Source: Colwellia sp. BRX10-3 (GTDB lineage Bacteria > Pseudomonadota > Gammaproteobacteria > Enterobacterales > Alteromonadaceae). Taken from it: a stretch of 64,000 nucleotides of DNA. Below the pieces are notes generated by a model. The model ran no database searches. It was given only the letters and a program-made list of their open reading frames with translations, and had not been told where the DNA came from. Shown in pieces: positions 38,820 through 48,413 of this stretch. Position numbers and translations under genes: made by a program. The stretch is from NCBI RefSeq assembly GCF_014077505.1, contig NZ_JACGWA010000012.1, positions 1 through 64,000 on the forward strand, written 5' to 3'. Every line of letters begins with the position of its first letter. Position 1 is the first letter of the stretch.

Positions 38820-39728
38820 TTAACAACAATATTGAAAATCTTCATCAGCCATTAACATCAGTTTATCGCCAACTAGTTCATCCTTCGCTAATTCAGCAAG
38901 CAGTGCTAAACCTTGCTCACGCTGAATTTTAGTTAATGCTTTGTAAGGCATTCTGAAAATAGGCGATACTGCACCTGTCATCATTAGTGCCGTGTTAATC
39001 GCAATAGGGTTAGGCTCACAGAAAAGCCATTCCATTAGCGGCTTCATACGTTGCTGTAAGCTATCATTTGGTGCATCCATTAACTGTCGCATCATGCCTG
39101 GAACAATGTTAGACGTGACTGAAATAACACCATGAGAGCCATGCTTATGACGCCCAGCAGCACTTTCATCGTCATTACCTGACCAGCAAGCAATTCCACG
39201 CTCTTCATAGTAAGCAATACGATCATTGCCCGTACATTCTTTCACACCAATAAAGTTTTTATGTTTTGATAATGGCTCAATTAACTCAGGTGTAAGATCT
39301 TGACCAGTACGCCCTGGAACGTTGTAAATAAAGGCAGGGCCAATATCAAGTAGTTTATTAAAATGGGCACTTACGCCAGCAGATGAACTGCGGCCATAAT
39401 AAGGATTAATTTGCAGTGTTGCGTCCATACCCGCGGCAAAGCCATATTGTGTAGCCTTAATAGCTTCACGGGTATTGTTACTACCGGTATTACCAATAAT
39501 AAGTAAATCTTTTCCGTGTTTATGAACACTATGAGCGATAAGAATTAAATGCTCTTCCCAGGTAAGTAAATGTCCTTCGCCAGTTGTACCACCAACAACA
39601 ATACCATCAACACCCGCTTTAATTTGTTCAGCGACTAATTGATCATAAGTACTAAAATCGATATCACCTTTGTTATTAAATGGTGTTTTAATTGCCGTCA
39701 TTAAACTGGCTGCTTTAAATTGCTTCAT
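38820..39728 (-). CDS. dapA: 4-hydroxy-tetrahydrodipicolinate synthase, plant-type DapA
   Basis: The enzyme condenses pyruvate and aspartate semialdehyde in lysine synthesis. The Schiff-base lysine is Lys163 in 'FIGVKECTGN' (numbering from the ATG at 39728). 'GGTTGEGHLLTW', 'IGNTGSNNTREAI', 'INPYYGR', 'YNVPGRTGQD', 'CWSGNDDE', 'GVISVTSNIVPG' and 'CEPNPIAINTALM' match plant chloroplast DapA, as I recall it, better than E. coli DapA. An in-frame ATG at 39767 would add 13 residues. The gene is isolated, with no purA or bamC next to it, and the C-terminus ends in two cysteines. Confidence 0.85.
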   Translation of the reverse strand: MKQFKAASLMTAIKTPFNNKGDIDFSTYDQLVAEQIKAGVDGIVVGGTTGEGHLLTWEEHLILIAHSVHKHGKDLLIIGNTGSNNTREAIKATQYGFAAGMDATLQINPYYGRSSSAGVSAHFNKLLDIGPAFIYNVPGRTGQDLTPELIEPLSKHKNFIGVKECTGNDRIAYYEERGIACWSGNDDESAAGRHKHGSHGVISVTSNIVPGMMRQLMDAPNDSLQQRMKPLMEWLFCEPNPIAINTALMMTGAVSPIFRMPYKALTKIQREQGLALLAELAKDELVGDKLMLMADEDFQYCC

Positions 39729-39805
39729 CCGAACTCTCAAAAAATGATTAATGGAAACTGGTAACAAGGAGGCGATGTTCTAATGCTTGCCTAAGTTATA
39801 TAGCG

Positions 39806-40201
39806 CTAACTTAGGGCAATATTATCAATAACTCGGCGTAGTATAAACACTTCATTACTCAAGATGTGTTGATATTCAAAAATTTGGCTATTTAAGGTTA
39901 ATACGCGATAGGCATGATAATTGTCATCATGCTCTAAATCAGCCGCATAATGTTCATCATTAATAAATTCACTCTTACTAATGGTAAAATGAATGTCGCC
40001 AACTAATCCCCAATCTCCTGACTCTACCGATTGCTCTGAAACGTTGCCATGTTCATCATGTTGAATAAAAGTAAACTCATAGCGGCCATCGGATGAAATT
40101 TCTGCAAACTCGGTAAACATATAACCTTCGTCATCTCGTTCGCTTCGATACCATTTACCAAACAAAAGTGTTCTATGGTACGACTGCATATTCTTGGTCA
40201 T
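39806..40201 (-). CDS. Hypothetical protein
   Basis: A 131-residue acidic soluble protein, rich in beta-strand-like segments ('LFGKWYRSERDDEGY', 'GRYEFTFIQHDEHG', 'SGDWGLVGDIHFTI'). The alternating pattern resembles a small lipocalin-like beta barrel used by several domains of unknown function, but no family is recognised. There is no signal peptide. It lies 35 bases downstream of the solute-binding protein gene on the same strand. Confidence 0.6.
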   Translation of the reverse strand: MTKNMQSYHRTLLFGKWYRSERDDEGYMFTEFAEISSDGRYEFTFIQHDEHGNVSEQSVESGDWGLVGDIHFTISKSEFINDEHYAADLEHDDNYHAYRVLTLNSQIFEYQHILSNEVFILRRVIDNIALS

Positions 40202-40236
40202 GTTATAAAATATCTTCTTAATTTTTGCTAATATAA

Positions 40237-41034
40237 CTAAAAGTTTTCTAGTGTTTCCACAATACCATATTTAGTTTTTATTTCAGCTACTAGTTGACTA
40301 TTTTCACTTAAGAATTCATCAAATTCTTGAATAACTTGGGGGTATAATATAGTCGAAAAATAATAAGCATAACGTTCATGATTAATATGCTTATTAAGTA
40401 CAATAACACCTTCGTCTTCCTGTAATAGTTTAAGGTTGTAACTAATCACATTATTATCGATATTTATACCATCAACATTTCCATACAACAAATGCTTAAC
40501 TAGGCTATATGATGATGACGCTTCAACTAATTCGATAGTGTTATCTAACATCCTATCGTACCAAAGTGTTGGAAAGAAACCGAAAATAGTGCCTAAACGT
40601 TTAATGGCTTTCCGAGGTTTATCTTTGTTTTTTTTCAACACAAAGGTACCGGCAATTAAACGCAATACTGGTTTACTGTATGTGATATTGAGTTTTTTAC
40701 TTTCACCGACTCGCCAGCGTTCATTATCAGGAAATTTAAAATCTATCGCTTCTTCAACATACCATTTATCAAATCGTTTCAACGGAAGTGAGACAAACTT
40801 AAATTTATAACCTTGACGACGAAAAAAAGTGCTGAGCAACTCATTAGTAAAGCTTTTTCGGTCAAGCTCATCTGCAGAAAAGTCATAAAAGGGATAGTAG
40901 TTAACGTCTTCTACGCCAATAATATATTCTTTAGCCTGCAAGTTACTATTGCTGAACGATAGAATAACAACAATGTGAAACATTAAAGCACTGAATGACC
41001 TTAAATTTTTTATTTGTTTCGATTGATAGCCCAA
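40237..41034 (-). CDS. Periplasmic solute-binding protein, family 3-like
   Basis: A 265-residue protein with an N-terminal signal peptide (hydrophobic 'ALMFHIVVILSFSNSNLQA' ending in A-K-E). The body has the bacterial type 3 solute-binding pattern, including 'FTNELLSTFFRRQGYKFKFV', a 'YSKPVLRLIAGTFVLKK' segment and 'VKHLLYGNVDGINIDNNVI'. No ABC permease or kinase is nearby, so it may act as a sensor or orphan binding protein, as is common in Shewanella and Colwellia relatives. Confidence 0.75.
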   Translation of the reverse strand: MGYQSKQIKNLRSFSALMFHIVVILSFSNSNLQAKEYIIGVEDVNYYPFYDFSADELDRKSFTNELLSTFFRRQGYKFKFVSLPLKRFDKWYVEEAIDFKFPDNERWRVGESKKLNITYSKPVLRLIAGTFVLKKNKDKPRKAIKRLGTIFGFFPTLWYDRMLDNTIELVEASSSYSLVKHLLYGNVDGINIDNNVISYNLKLLQEDEGVIVLNKHINHERYAYYFSTILYPQVIQEFDEFLSENSQLVAEIKTKYGIVETLENF

Positions 41035-41186
41035 TTTTTTAACCTACATTGAATCTAATATAATCATAATAGTCCAAATTATAAATTGTGTAAAAAACAG
41101 CCAAAGCTATGCGACTTAAATTTACAGCGCAATCGTTAAGCTTTTTCGTTAACATAAACTTAAGTAAAATTGAATTATGGAACCGT

Positions 41187-42467
41187 ATGACTACTCAGGT
41201 GAACCTATTGTTGACGGGTAACGAATTGATGAATGGCGATGTTATTGATACAAATTCAGTAATGTTTGCACAGCAGCTCAGTGACATTGGCCTAAACATC
41301 AGAAAAAAAGTTACTATTTCCGATGATTTAGCACTATTACGTGCAGAAATAATTCAACTCAGTCAAACAGCAGATTTACTACTTATTAATGGTGGCTTAG
41401 GCCCAACTATTGACGATCTTACATCACAAGCACTAGCTCAAGCTTGCGGGGTTGACCTACACCTAAATCCCCAGGCCCATTTACACTTAAAGAAATGGGC
41501 TGAGCGTCGAAACACAACACTCAATCAACCTAATTTAAAACAAGCCTACCTACCTTTAGGCAGCAAGGTTGTTGCCAATGCAACCGGCAGTGCTGTCGGT
41601 ATTAGCATTAAACTAGGCCAGTGCCTTATTATTTGTACCCCTGGTGTGCCAAGTGAATTATCCCACATGCTAAAAGATGAAATAATTCCTAACTTGCAGC
41701 AAGTTTTTCCAATGAGAAACAAGCAAAGTCTCATTCGTTTTCAAACTTTTGGCCTTGGCGAATCGACGTTACAGGCACTAGTGAACGACAACCTACCCGA
41801 TTGGCCTGATGAAATAGTGATTGGCTTTCGCGCAGCAATGCCAGTACTTGAAATAAAGTTGAGCGTGCAATGCCCAAAAGGAAATAAATTATTACCACAA
41901 TGGCAAAAAAAACTGAGTCAGTTATTAGGCGACCATATTCTAGCAACAGGTAAAAGTAACCATGTAACAATCGCAGATTACTTGGTGCCATTACTGATAA
42001 AGTCACAACAAAAAATTACTGTTGCAGAATCTTGCACTGGCGGATTAATTGCTAGCCAAATAACCGCTATAGCGGGTGCTTCTGCAGCTTTTGAAGCAGG
42101 TTTCGTCACCTATTCTAATCATATGAAAAGTAAACTCATTGATGTACCTGAGTCTACATTAGTTAGCCACGGCGCTGTTAGCGAAGAAACGGTGTTAGCT
42201 ATGGCAAAAGGCGCTTTAGCAAAATCTAGTGCTGATTATGTTATCGCGGTTTCCGGTATAGCAGGGCCCGATGGCGGCACGAAAGATAAACCTGTAGGTT
42301 CAGTTTGGATAGCTTGGGGGAATAAACAAGTGTTACATACAAAGTATTATTGTATCCCAGTAGCTAGACAGTATTTTCAGCAAATCGTTGCTGCTCGCAG
42401 TCTCGATTTAGTTCGAAGAATGTTAATAGCTAGTGAAGCGAATCCACACTACGACCGAGTAAATTAA
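41187..42467 (+). CDS. cinA: CinA family nicotinamide-nucleotide amidohydrolase
   Basis: The N-terminal molybdopterin-binding-like domain ('LLLTGNELMNGDVIDTNS', 'LLINGGLGPTIDDLT') is followed by a C-terminal NMN deamidase domain ('VAESCTGGLIASQITAIAGAS', 'GIAGPDGGTKDKPVGSVWIAW'). The protein is the full two-domain form. An upstream ATG at 41109 would add 26 unusual residues; the ATG at 41187 gives the normal N-terminus. It recycles pyridine nucleotides and is linked to competence or DNA damage in some species. Confidence 0.93.
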   Translation: MTTQVNLLLTGNELMNGDVIDTNSVMFAQQLSDIGLNIRKKVTISDDLALLRAEIIQLSQTADLLLINGGLGPTIDDLTSQALAQACGVDLHLNPQAHLHLKKWAERRNTTLNQPNLKQAYLPLGSKVVANATGSAVGISIKLGQCLIICTPGVPSELSHMLKDEIIPNLQQVFPMRNKQSLIRFQTFGLGESTLQALVNDNLPDWPDEIVIGFRAAMPVLEIKLSVQCPKGNKLLPQWQKKLSQLLGDHILATGKSNHVTIADYLVPLLIKSQQKITVAESCTGGLIASQITAIAGASAAFEAGFVTYSNHMKSKLIDVPESTLVSHGAVSEETVLAMAKGALAKSSADYVIAVSGIAGPDGGTKDKPVGSVWIAWGNKQVLHTKYYCIPVARQYFQQIVAARSLDLVRRMLIASEANPHYDRVN

Positions 42468-42648
42468 TTTCAAGAATAAATTCAGACATCTAGTTGCTTT
42501 TATATTGCTTAGTAATTCAAATCTTTATATATTTGTACTCATTAAAAGCTATTGATAGTTCATATTGATATAAAAGCAATAAATTTCAACATTTGCTTTT
42601 ACAAAAGGGTAAAGTGGCAAACCACTTATTATCATAAAGGGGAATACT

Positions 42649-42975
42649 TTGAACGATAAAAACTTTATTACCAGTGGCCGTAATACCATCATTCATAAAA
42701 ACAAAAAAATTGATTTACTTGTGGTTAATGGTGAACATCCAGTGGCTATAGTGAGCCACACCGGCATAAACATATATACAGGTGTTATGCCACAACGACG
42801 TTCTGAGGCGAAAAAAGCCTATCAAGAACTTGTCGATGTGAGTACATCTGAAGTGTTTGGCGATGAAAAAACGTTAGTTTTTGTCCAAGCATTAGATAAT
42901 AAAGAATACAAATTAGATTATTCAAAAGTAGGCACAGATAATTTTATTAAAGTTCATCAAGAAAATTATATTTAG
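42649..42975 (+). CDS. Hypothetical protein upstream of FapA
   Basis: A 108-residue soluble protein that starts with TTG behind a strong AAGGGGA ribosome binding site. A small hairpin, AAGTGG-CAAA-CCACTT (42612-42627), lies in the leader. No family is recognised. The 39-base gap to the FapA-like gene on the same strand suggests cotranscription. Confidence 0.65.
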   Translation: MNDKNFITSGRNTIIHKNKKIDLLVVNGEHPVAIVSHTGINIYTGVMPQRRSEAKKAYQELVDVSTSEVFGDEKTLVFVQALDNKEYKLDYSKVGTDNFIKVHQENYI

Positions 42976-43014
42976 GGAACGATGAATTTTATAAAATAAT
43001 GGAGTTATACGCGT

Positions 43015-44700
43015 GTGACCAAGGCAAGCTTAGTAAGTAACGATAAAAATAACATCGACTTAGTGTTGTCTCCTGTTAAAACTAAGACGACACTAACTGA
43101 AGCTGATATTCATGAGCTAATTGAAAACTCTGAATACAGTAAATTGTATGTTGTTAACGGCAATATTAAAAATGCCATTGCTGAATTAGAGAGTGTTTTA
43201 AAACCTTTAAAAGAAGACCACGTTGGCCGTGAGATAAAATACCAAGTACTTGAACGACGCGATGCTACAATTGCAATTGAAATTGATAACGACAACATGT
43301 CAGCGTCGGCTGAAATTACCACGGCGTTGGGTGGCCAACACATGAGCGCAAAAGCAATACTTGACGCGGCTCAAGCCGCTAATGTGCGCAAAGGCTTTAG
43401 TAAAGAACAATTAGTGAAACTTGCCGGGCGTTCGGCTAAAGAGCCGGCAGGTTCAACAGTTAAGGGTGAAATAGCCCGTGGTAAACTGCCAATAGACGGC
43501 AAAGACGCTTACATTAAACTCTTGGTAGAAAGTGCACAAGATAGAATATTGAAACCCAAAAAACGTGAAGATGGCAGTGTAGACATGCGTGATCTTGGCG
43601 ATATTATCTGTGTAAAGATAGGTGACCCTCTCGCGAAAAAAATCCCCCTTACTAACGGCATTTCAGGTTATACCGTCACTGGCGATATATTAGAACCTGC
43701 GCCAGGCGCTGATATACAAATGAGTGTAGGTGAAGGCACAGTTTTAAGTCCAAAAAATAATAGTATTTTAATTTCCACCTTAGTTGGCCTTCCTCGTATT
43801 ATCGAAAACGGTATGCAAGTTGACAGTGTTTACCATCTTAAAAATGTTAATGTCGGTACTGGCCACGTTAACTTTGAAGGCAGTGTCATTATAGATGGTG
43901 ACGTTGGTGAAAGTATGAAGGTAACGGCTACAGGCGATATTTCAATCGGTGGTTTTGTTGAGTCAGCAACGCTAGATGCTGGCGGAGACATAACGATTGG
44001 TACAGGTATTATTGGTAAAAAACAAGAGGTTGAAGCTCTTGATGTTTCTAAAATGAGGATGAGCGTGAATATTAAAGCCGGAGGCAATATTTTTGCTAAA
44101 TATAGCCAATACGCTGACATCACTTGTGACTCATTACGTATTGAAAAACAAATAATGCATAACATCGTAAAAGTTGATAAAACGTTGTGGGTTGGCAGCA
44201 AAGACAAAGCCAATGGTAAACTTATTGCCGGCCATATTAGTGCTGGCGAGTCAGTATGTGCAGGTACAATAGGCGCAACAGCGGGTAGTTTCACCATCAT
44301 CACTTTTGCAGATAAAGTTAATGAATACTTAGGTAGAATTGCAGATATTGATGAGTCGATTCAAAGTGAGTCTGACAAATCTTCAGAGTTAAAAGTGGCG
44401 GCGAATAAATTAAATAAACTACCTAAAGATAAAGCCAAACCAGAAATATTAGCGAAAGTAATTTCTACTTATCAGTACCATATAAAACAAATGGGTACAT
44501 TTCTTTTTGAAAAAGAATCGCTTGAAGAGATATTGCAAGAATATATGACTAGCGTGTATGTTGATGCAAACGAAAGGGTGTATCATGGAGTGCAGGTAAC
44601 CGTTGGTGAATATCACGATAAAACACGCCGGGAATATGGTCCAACCCGTTTCACCTACAAAGAACGAAAAATTCATATAGCCCCATTAGTTTCAGTATAA
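43015..44700 (+). CDS. DUF342 (FapA) family protein
   Basis: A 561-residue soluble protein. The first 280 residues hold the FapA N-terminal type domain ('SAKEPAGSTVKGE', 'NGISGYTVTGDILEPAPG'). The middle forms a right-handed beta-helix-like series of short repeats ('VNFEGSVIIDGDVG', 'VTATGDISIGGFVESA', 'LDAGGDITIGTGIIGK', 'IKAGGNIFAKY'). The end has a coiled-coil-like section. The start is GTG behind a GGAG ribosome binding site. The family is linked to polymer or surface processes in some bacteria, but the function is not established. Confidence 0.85.
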   Translation: MTKASLVSNDKNNIDLVLSPVKTKTTLTEADIHELIENSEYSKLYVVNGNIKNAIAELESVLKPLKEDHVGREIKYQVLERRDATIAIEIDNDNMSASAEITTALGGQHMSAKAILDAAQAANVRKGFSKEQLVKLAGRSAKEPAGSTVKGEIARGKLPIDGKDAYIKLLVESAQDRILKPKKREDGSVDMRDLGDIICVKIGDPLAKKIPLTNGISGYTVTGDILEPAPGADIQMSVGEGTVLSPKNNSILISTLVGLPRIIENGMQVDSVYHLKNVNVGTGHVNFEGSVIIDGDVGESMKVTATGDISIGGFVESATLDAGGDITIGTGIIGKKQEVEALDVSKMRMSVNIKAGGNIFAKYSQYADITCDSLRIEKQIMHNIVKVDKTLWVGSKDKANGKLIAGHISAGESVCAGTIGATAGSFTIITFADKVNEYLGRIADIDESIQSESDKSSELKVAANKLNKLPKDKAKPEILAKVISTYQYHIKQMGTFLFEKESLEEILQEYMTSVYVDANERVYHGVQVTVGEYHDKTRREYGPTRFTYKERKIHIAPLVSV

Positions 44701-44738
44701 AGTCTAGGCTACTATTCAATATAATATGGAGTTTTGCT

Positions 44739-45512
44739 ATGGCATTCATCGCCCGCAGCTTATTTGTTAGCTGTTTATTTATTAGCGCAGCAAATGCTCA
44801 ACAATGTGATATTAATTTTAATTATGGCGTGATCATTGATCCCGCTCACCTGCGTATTATTAGTCAGGGTCAAACTTACGTACAAATAAATGGGCAGCAT
44901 CAGCTTTTTGTTAGTGGTCGTGAAATCTCCCTCAATAATGAACAAAAAAAACAATTGAGCGAATACAGCAATGGTATTAGATCGCAAGTGCCCGCTATCG
45001 TTTCTATTGCCATAGAGGGTGTTGAGCTTGGACTTAAAGCGGTAAATAAAGTTATTAGTAGCTTAACTGGCGAAAACAGCGCATCACATCAACAGTTCCA
45101 AGAAAAATTTGATGAAATGAAATGGCGACTACGTACTCGTTTTAACCATAGTGATGATAGCTACTATATTGCGCCACAAGATTTCGATGATTTTGATGAA
45201 ATTTTCGCTGGTGAGTTTGAAAAAGAAATCGAAACTATTGTCACAGATTCTGTTGGCACCATTTTAGTCGCTGTCGGTGAAGCTATGACCCACAGGGAAG
45301 AGCAAAGTACTGAGCAACGTGTTGAAACGTTTGATCAACGCATTGAAACAATGGGAAATGATATAAAGATCGATATTAGCAACCAAGCCAATGCTTTAGA
45401 AAATAAAGCAGAAATAATTTGTGCAAACTTGGTAAAACTTGATCAGATAGAAAACAAACTTCAACTTGAAATCCCAGCCTTAGCTGAATTCAATTTAATA
45501 GTAACCAATTAG
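44739..45512 (+). CDS. yggN: YggN family protein (DUF2884)
   Basis: A 257-residue exported protein with a signal peptide ending 'ISAANA'. The mature part begins 'QQCDINFNYGVIIDPAHLRI' and contains 'GQTYVQINGQHQLFVSGREI', matching the E. coli YggN/DUF2884 pattern. It is probably periplasmic, with an alpha-helical centre and a charged C-terminal coil. It follows the FapA-like gene by 38 bases. In E. coli yggN is near hemW; here it is in a different place. Confidence 0.85.
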   Translation: MAFIARSLFVSCLFISAANAQQCDINFNYGVIIDPAHLRIISQGQTYVQINGQHQLFVSGREISLNNEQKKQLSEYSNGIRSQVPAIVSIAIEGVELGLKAVNKVISSLTGENSASHQQFQEKFDEMKWRLRTRFNHSDDSYYIAPQDFDDFDEIFAGEFEKEIETIVTDSVGTILVAVGEAMTHREEQSTEQRVETFDQRIETMGNDIKIDISNQANALENKAEIICANLVKLDQIENKLQLEIPALAEFNLIVTN

Positions 45513-45629
45513 CAATTGCCTTCATGTTAATACCTGACTTTTCTCAGCTATAAATTAAATTGAAGAAAACTTAACGCTATATTACCTACCCGAATATATT
45601 TTTATTAAAACACCAACTTCAGAAGATAA

Positions 45630-45653
45630 AAAAACCTGCAATTGCAGGTTTTT
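45630..45653. terminator. Bidirectional terminator
   Basis: A perfect palindrome, AAAAACCTGCAA/TTGCAGGTTTTT, with A and T runs on either side, lies between the convergent yggN-like and ETF-QO genes. Confidence 0.9.
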
Positions 45654-45722
45654 ATTTAGCATAAGTTTAGCCGCGAAAATATAAATAGCTAAGCGCGCGA
45701 AACTCATTAATCCATTTTATAC

Positions 45723-47372
45723 CTACATATTAGGATAATTAGGGCCACCAGTACCTTCAGGTGTTACCCAAGTAATATTTTGACTTGGATCTTTTATGTC
45801 ACAAGTTTTACAGTGCACGCAGTTTTGTGAGTTAATAACGAATTTATCACCTTCTGCTGTACTTTCAACTTCATATACGCCAGCGGGACAATAAAGTCGG
45901 GCTGGCTCACCATATTTCACTAAGTTAACATCAATAGGAATGCTACTATCAGCCAGTTTTAAGTGGCATGGCTGCTCTTCTTCATGATTGGTGTTCGATA
46001 AGAATACTGAGGTCAATTTATCAAAACTCAATTTATTATCAGGTTTTGGATAATTAATCACCGGCGCATCTGCTGCTAGCTTTAATTGCTCATGATCTAA
46101 GCTGTCATCTTTAAAGTTGAATGGTAACTTACCACCAAAAAAGTTTTGGTCTAGCGTATTATAAGCGCCGCCCCAAAAGGTGCCAAACTTGTGCATAGCT
46201 GGGCCAAAGTTACGCGTATTATAGAGCTCTTCATATAACCAAGAGTTTTGATATTTCTCAGTAAAACTGGTGAGATCTTTACCCCCTTCATCACCCGACA
46301 ATAAGCTTTCAAAAATGGATTCAGCCGCTAACATACCCGACTTCATCGCCGTATGATTACCTTTAATTTTGGCAAAATTAATGGTACCAGCGTCACAGCC
46401 TACTATTACACCACCTGGCATAGTCATTTTAGGCAATGAATTAAAGCCACCTTTTGCCATGGCTCTTGCGCCATAAGACACACGTTTACCACCTTCAAGG
46501 TATTGGGCAATTTTAGGATGATGCTTGTAACGTTGAAACTCATCAAACGGACTTAAATGCGGATTGCTATAACTAAGATCTACAATTAAACCAACGAATA
46601 CTTGGTTATTTTCTGCATGATATAAATAACCGCCACCGTTGGTGTCTTTTTCAAGCGGCCAACCTGCAGAATGCACCACTAAACCTTCTTGATGCTTTTC
46701 AGGGGCAATATCCCAAATTTCTTTAAAGCCTAAACCGTAATGTTGTGGTGACTTATCAGCATCTAGGGAAAACTTAGCGATAAGTTCTTTGCCTAAATGA
46801 CCACGACAACCTTCAGCAAACACGGTATATTTCGCTTTTAGCTCCATACCAGGCATAAATGAATCTTTTGGTTTGCCTTCTTTGTCGAGCCCCATATCAC
46901 CAGTAATTACACCGCCAACACTACCATCTTCATTATAAATAATTTCTTGCGCAGGAAAGCCTGGAAATATTTCCACCCCTAATTGCTCTGCTTGTTCTGC
47001 TAACCAACGACAAACATTGCCCATACTAACAATGTAGTTACCGTCATTGTGCATGGTTTTAGGCACACTAAAACCAGGTAATTTAATCGCACTACTTTCG
47101 CCATTAAATAAATAAATATCATCGCCAGTAACAGCGGTATTTAAAGGAGCACCCTTTTCTTTCCAATCTGGAAACAGCTCATTTAATGCTCGAGGTTCAA
47201 AAACAGCGCCAGAAAGAATATGAGCGCCAACTTCAGAGCCCTTTTCAACTACGCACACCATAAGTTCTTGTTCTTTTTCTTGTGCTAACTTCATAAGTTG
47301 ACAAGCAGTTGAAAGGCCTGCAGGACCGGCACCAACAATTACAACATCAAATTCCATTGATTCGCGTTCCAT
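45723..47372 (-). CDS. Electron transfer flavoprotein-ubiquinone oxidoreductase
   Basis: ETF-QO takes electrons from reduced ETF, loaded by acyl-CoA and other dehydrogenases, and gives them to ubiquinone. The FAD-binding N-terminus is 'FDVVIVGAGPAGLSTACQL'. The C-terminal iron-sulfur motif is in 'NCVHCKTCDIKDPSQNI', with a further Cys in 'LYCPAGVYE'. The ATG at 47372 has a GGGAG ribosome binding site six bases upstream and is preferred over the ATG at 47387. It is divergent from etfB-etfA across a spacer with two PsrA-like palindromes. Confidence 0.95.
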   Translation of the reverse strand: MERESMEFDVVIVGAGPAGLSTACQLMKLAQEKEQELMVCVVEKGSEVGAHILSGAVFEPRALNELFPDWKEKGAPLNTAVTGDDIYLFNGESSAIKLPGFSVPKTMHNDGNYIVSMGNVCRWLAEQAEQLGVEIFPGFPAQEIIYNEDGSVGGVITGDMGLDKEGKPKDSFMPGMELKAKYTVFAEGCRGHLGKELIAKFSLDADKSPQHYGLGFKEIWDIAPEKHQEGLVVHSAGWPLEKDTNGGGYLYHAENNQVFVGLIVDLSYSNPHLSPFDEFQRYKHHPKIAQYLEGGKRVSYGARAMAKGGFNSLPKMTMPGGVIVGCDAGTINFAKIKGNHTAMKSGMLAAESIFESLLSGDEGGKDLTSFTEKYQNSWLYEELYNTRNFGPAMHKFGTFWGGAYNTLDQNFFGGKLPFNFKDDSLDHEQLKLAADAPVINYPKPDNKLSFDKLTSVFLSNTNHEEEQPCHLKLADSSIPIDVNLVKYGEPARLYCPAGVYEVESTAEGDKFVINSQNCVHCKTCDIKDPSQNITWVTPEGTGGPNYPNM

Positions 47373-47406
47373 AATTTCTCCCATCATTCAATTTTATATG
47401 AAATAT

Positions 47407-47441
47407 TCAAACACACGTTTGATTTTCAAACACCTGTTTGA
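47407..47441. promoter_or_regulatory. Two PsrA-like operators between ETF-QO and etfBA genes
   Basis: TCAAAC-ACAC-GTTTGA (47407-47422) and TCAAAC-ACCT-GTTTGA (47426-47441) are two perfect palindromes whose centres are 19 bases apart. They fit the PsrA motif (G/C)AAAC-N2-4-GTTT(G/C) of TetR-type fatty-acid regulators. They lie 35-70 bases before the ETF-QO start. PsrA control of etf genes in Shewanella and relatives is published knowledge, from comparative genomics; the regulator itself is not in this window. Confidence 0.7.
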
Positions 47442-47660
47442 TAATATCAATCATTATAGATATTTTCGTGTTAAATACTATCCTGTATTACATTATTTAC
47501 TGATAATATTTATTTAAGCGTAATTTGAGTGACGTAATCGACAGAACACGTTGACGTAAACGTTATCTACAAGTAGTCTTCAAACCATTATTATAGCGTT
47601 AAGTTGAATTAACTTTAGTTTAACCAACATTACATGCAACAAGCATAATCAGAGGCAACG

Positions 47661-48413
47661 ATGAAAGTATTAGTACCCATCAAACGCGTTATTGACTATA
47701 ACGTAAAAGTACGTGTGAAAGCAGACAATTCCAATGTCGATCTTGCTAATGTAAAAATGGCAATCAACCCATTTTGTGAAATCGCAGTTGAAGAGGCAGT
47801 TCGTTTAAAAGAAGCGGGCATAGCTACTGAAGTTATCGCGGTATCTATTGGTAATAAATCTTGCCAAGAACAGTTACGTACAGCACTGGCATTAGGCGCT
47901 GATCGTGCTATTCAAATTGAGACTGATGAAAACTTAGATTCAATCAACGTTGCTAAACTATTACAAAAAATAGTTGAAGAAGAACAACCACAACTGGTTA
48001 TTCTTGGTAAGCAATCAATCGATAGCGACAACAACCAAACAGGTCAAATGTTAGCCGCCCTTACTGGCATGGCACAAGGTACATTCGCTTCTGCTGTAAA
48101 TGTTGATGGCGATAAAGTTAACGTAACTCGTGAAGTTGATAGCGGTTTACAAACTATAGCCTTAACTTTGCCTGCTATTGTAACAACTGACTTACGCTTG
48201 AATGAGCCTCGTTATGCATCATTACCTAATATTATGAAAGCAAAACGTAAGCCTTTAGATGTAAAATCTGCCGCTGACTTTGGTATTGATTTAACCGCAC
48301 GTACTAATTTAATTAAAGTAACACCTCCTGCGCAGCGTAAAGCCGGTATTATTGTTGAAAGCATTGATGAATTAGTAGAAAAATTAAAAAATGAAGCGAA
48401 GGTGATCTCATGA
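47661..48413 (+). CDS. etfB: Electron transfer flavoprotein beta subunit
   Basis: The beta subunit carries AMP in ETF and helps dock dehydrogenases. The N-terminus is '[20 protein letters not shown]'. The family signature region is '[37 protein letters not shown]', and the C-terminal tail resembles other EtfB proteins. Length is 250 residues. It overlaps etfA by four bases (ATGA), so the two are translationally coupled. Confidence 0.97.
   Translation: MKVLVPIKRVIDYNVKVRVKADNSNVDLANVKMAINPFCEIAVEEAVRLKEAGIATEVIAVSIGNKSCQEQLRTALALGADRAIQIETDENLDSINVAKLLQKIVEEEQPQLVILGKQSIDSDNNQTGQMLAALTGMAQGTFASAVNVDGDKVNVTREVDSGLQTIALTLPAIVTTDLRLNEPRYASLPNIMKAKRKPLDVKSAADFGIDLTARTNLIKVTPPAQRKAGIIVESIDELVEKLKNEAKVIS

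Noticed and set aside
43830-44303. 157-codon minus-strand open frame
   Set aside because: It is antisense to the FapA-like gene, low complexity and hydrophobic, with no support.
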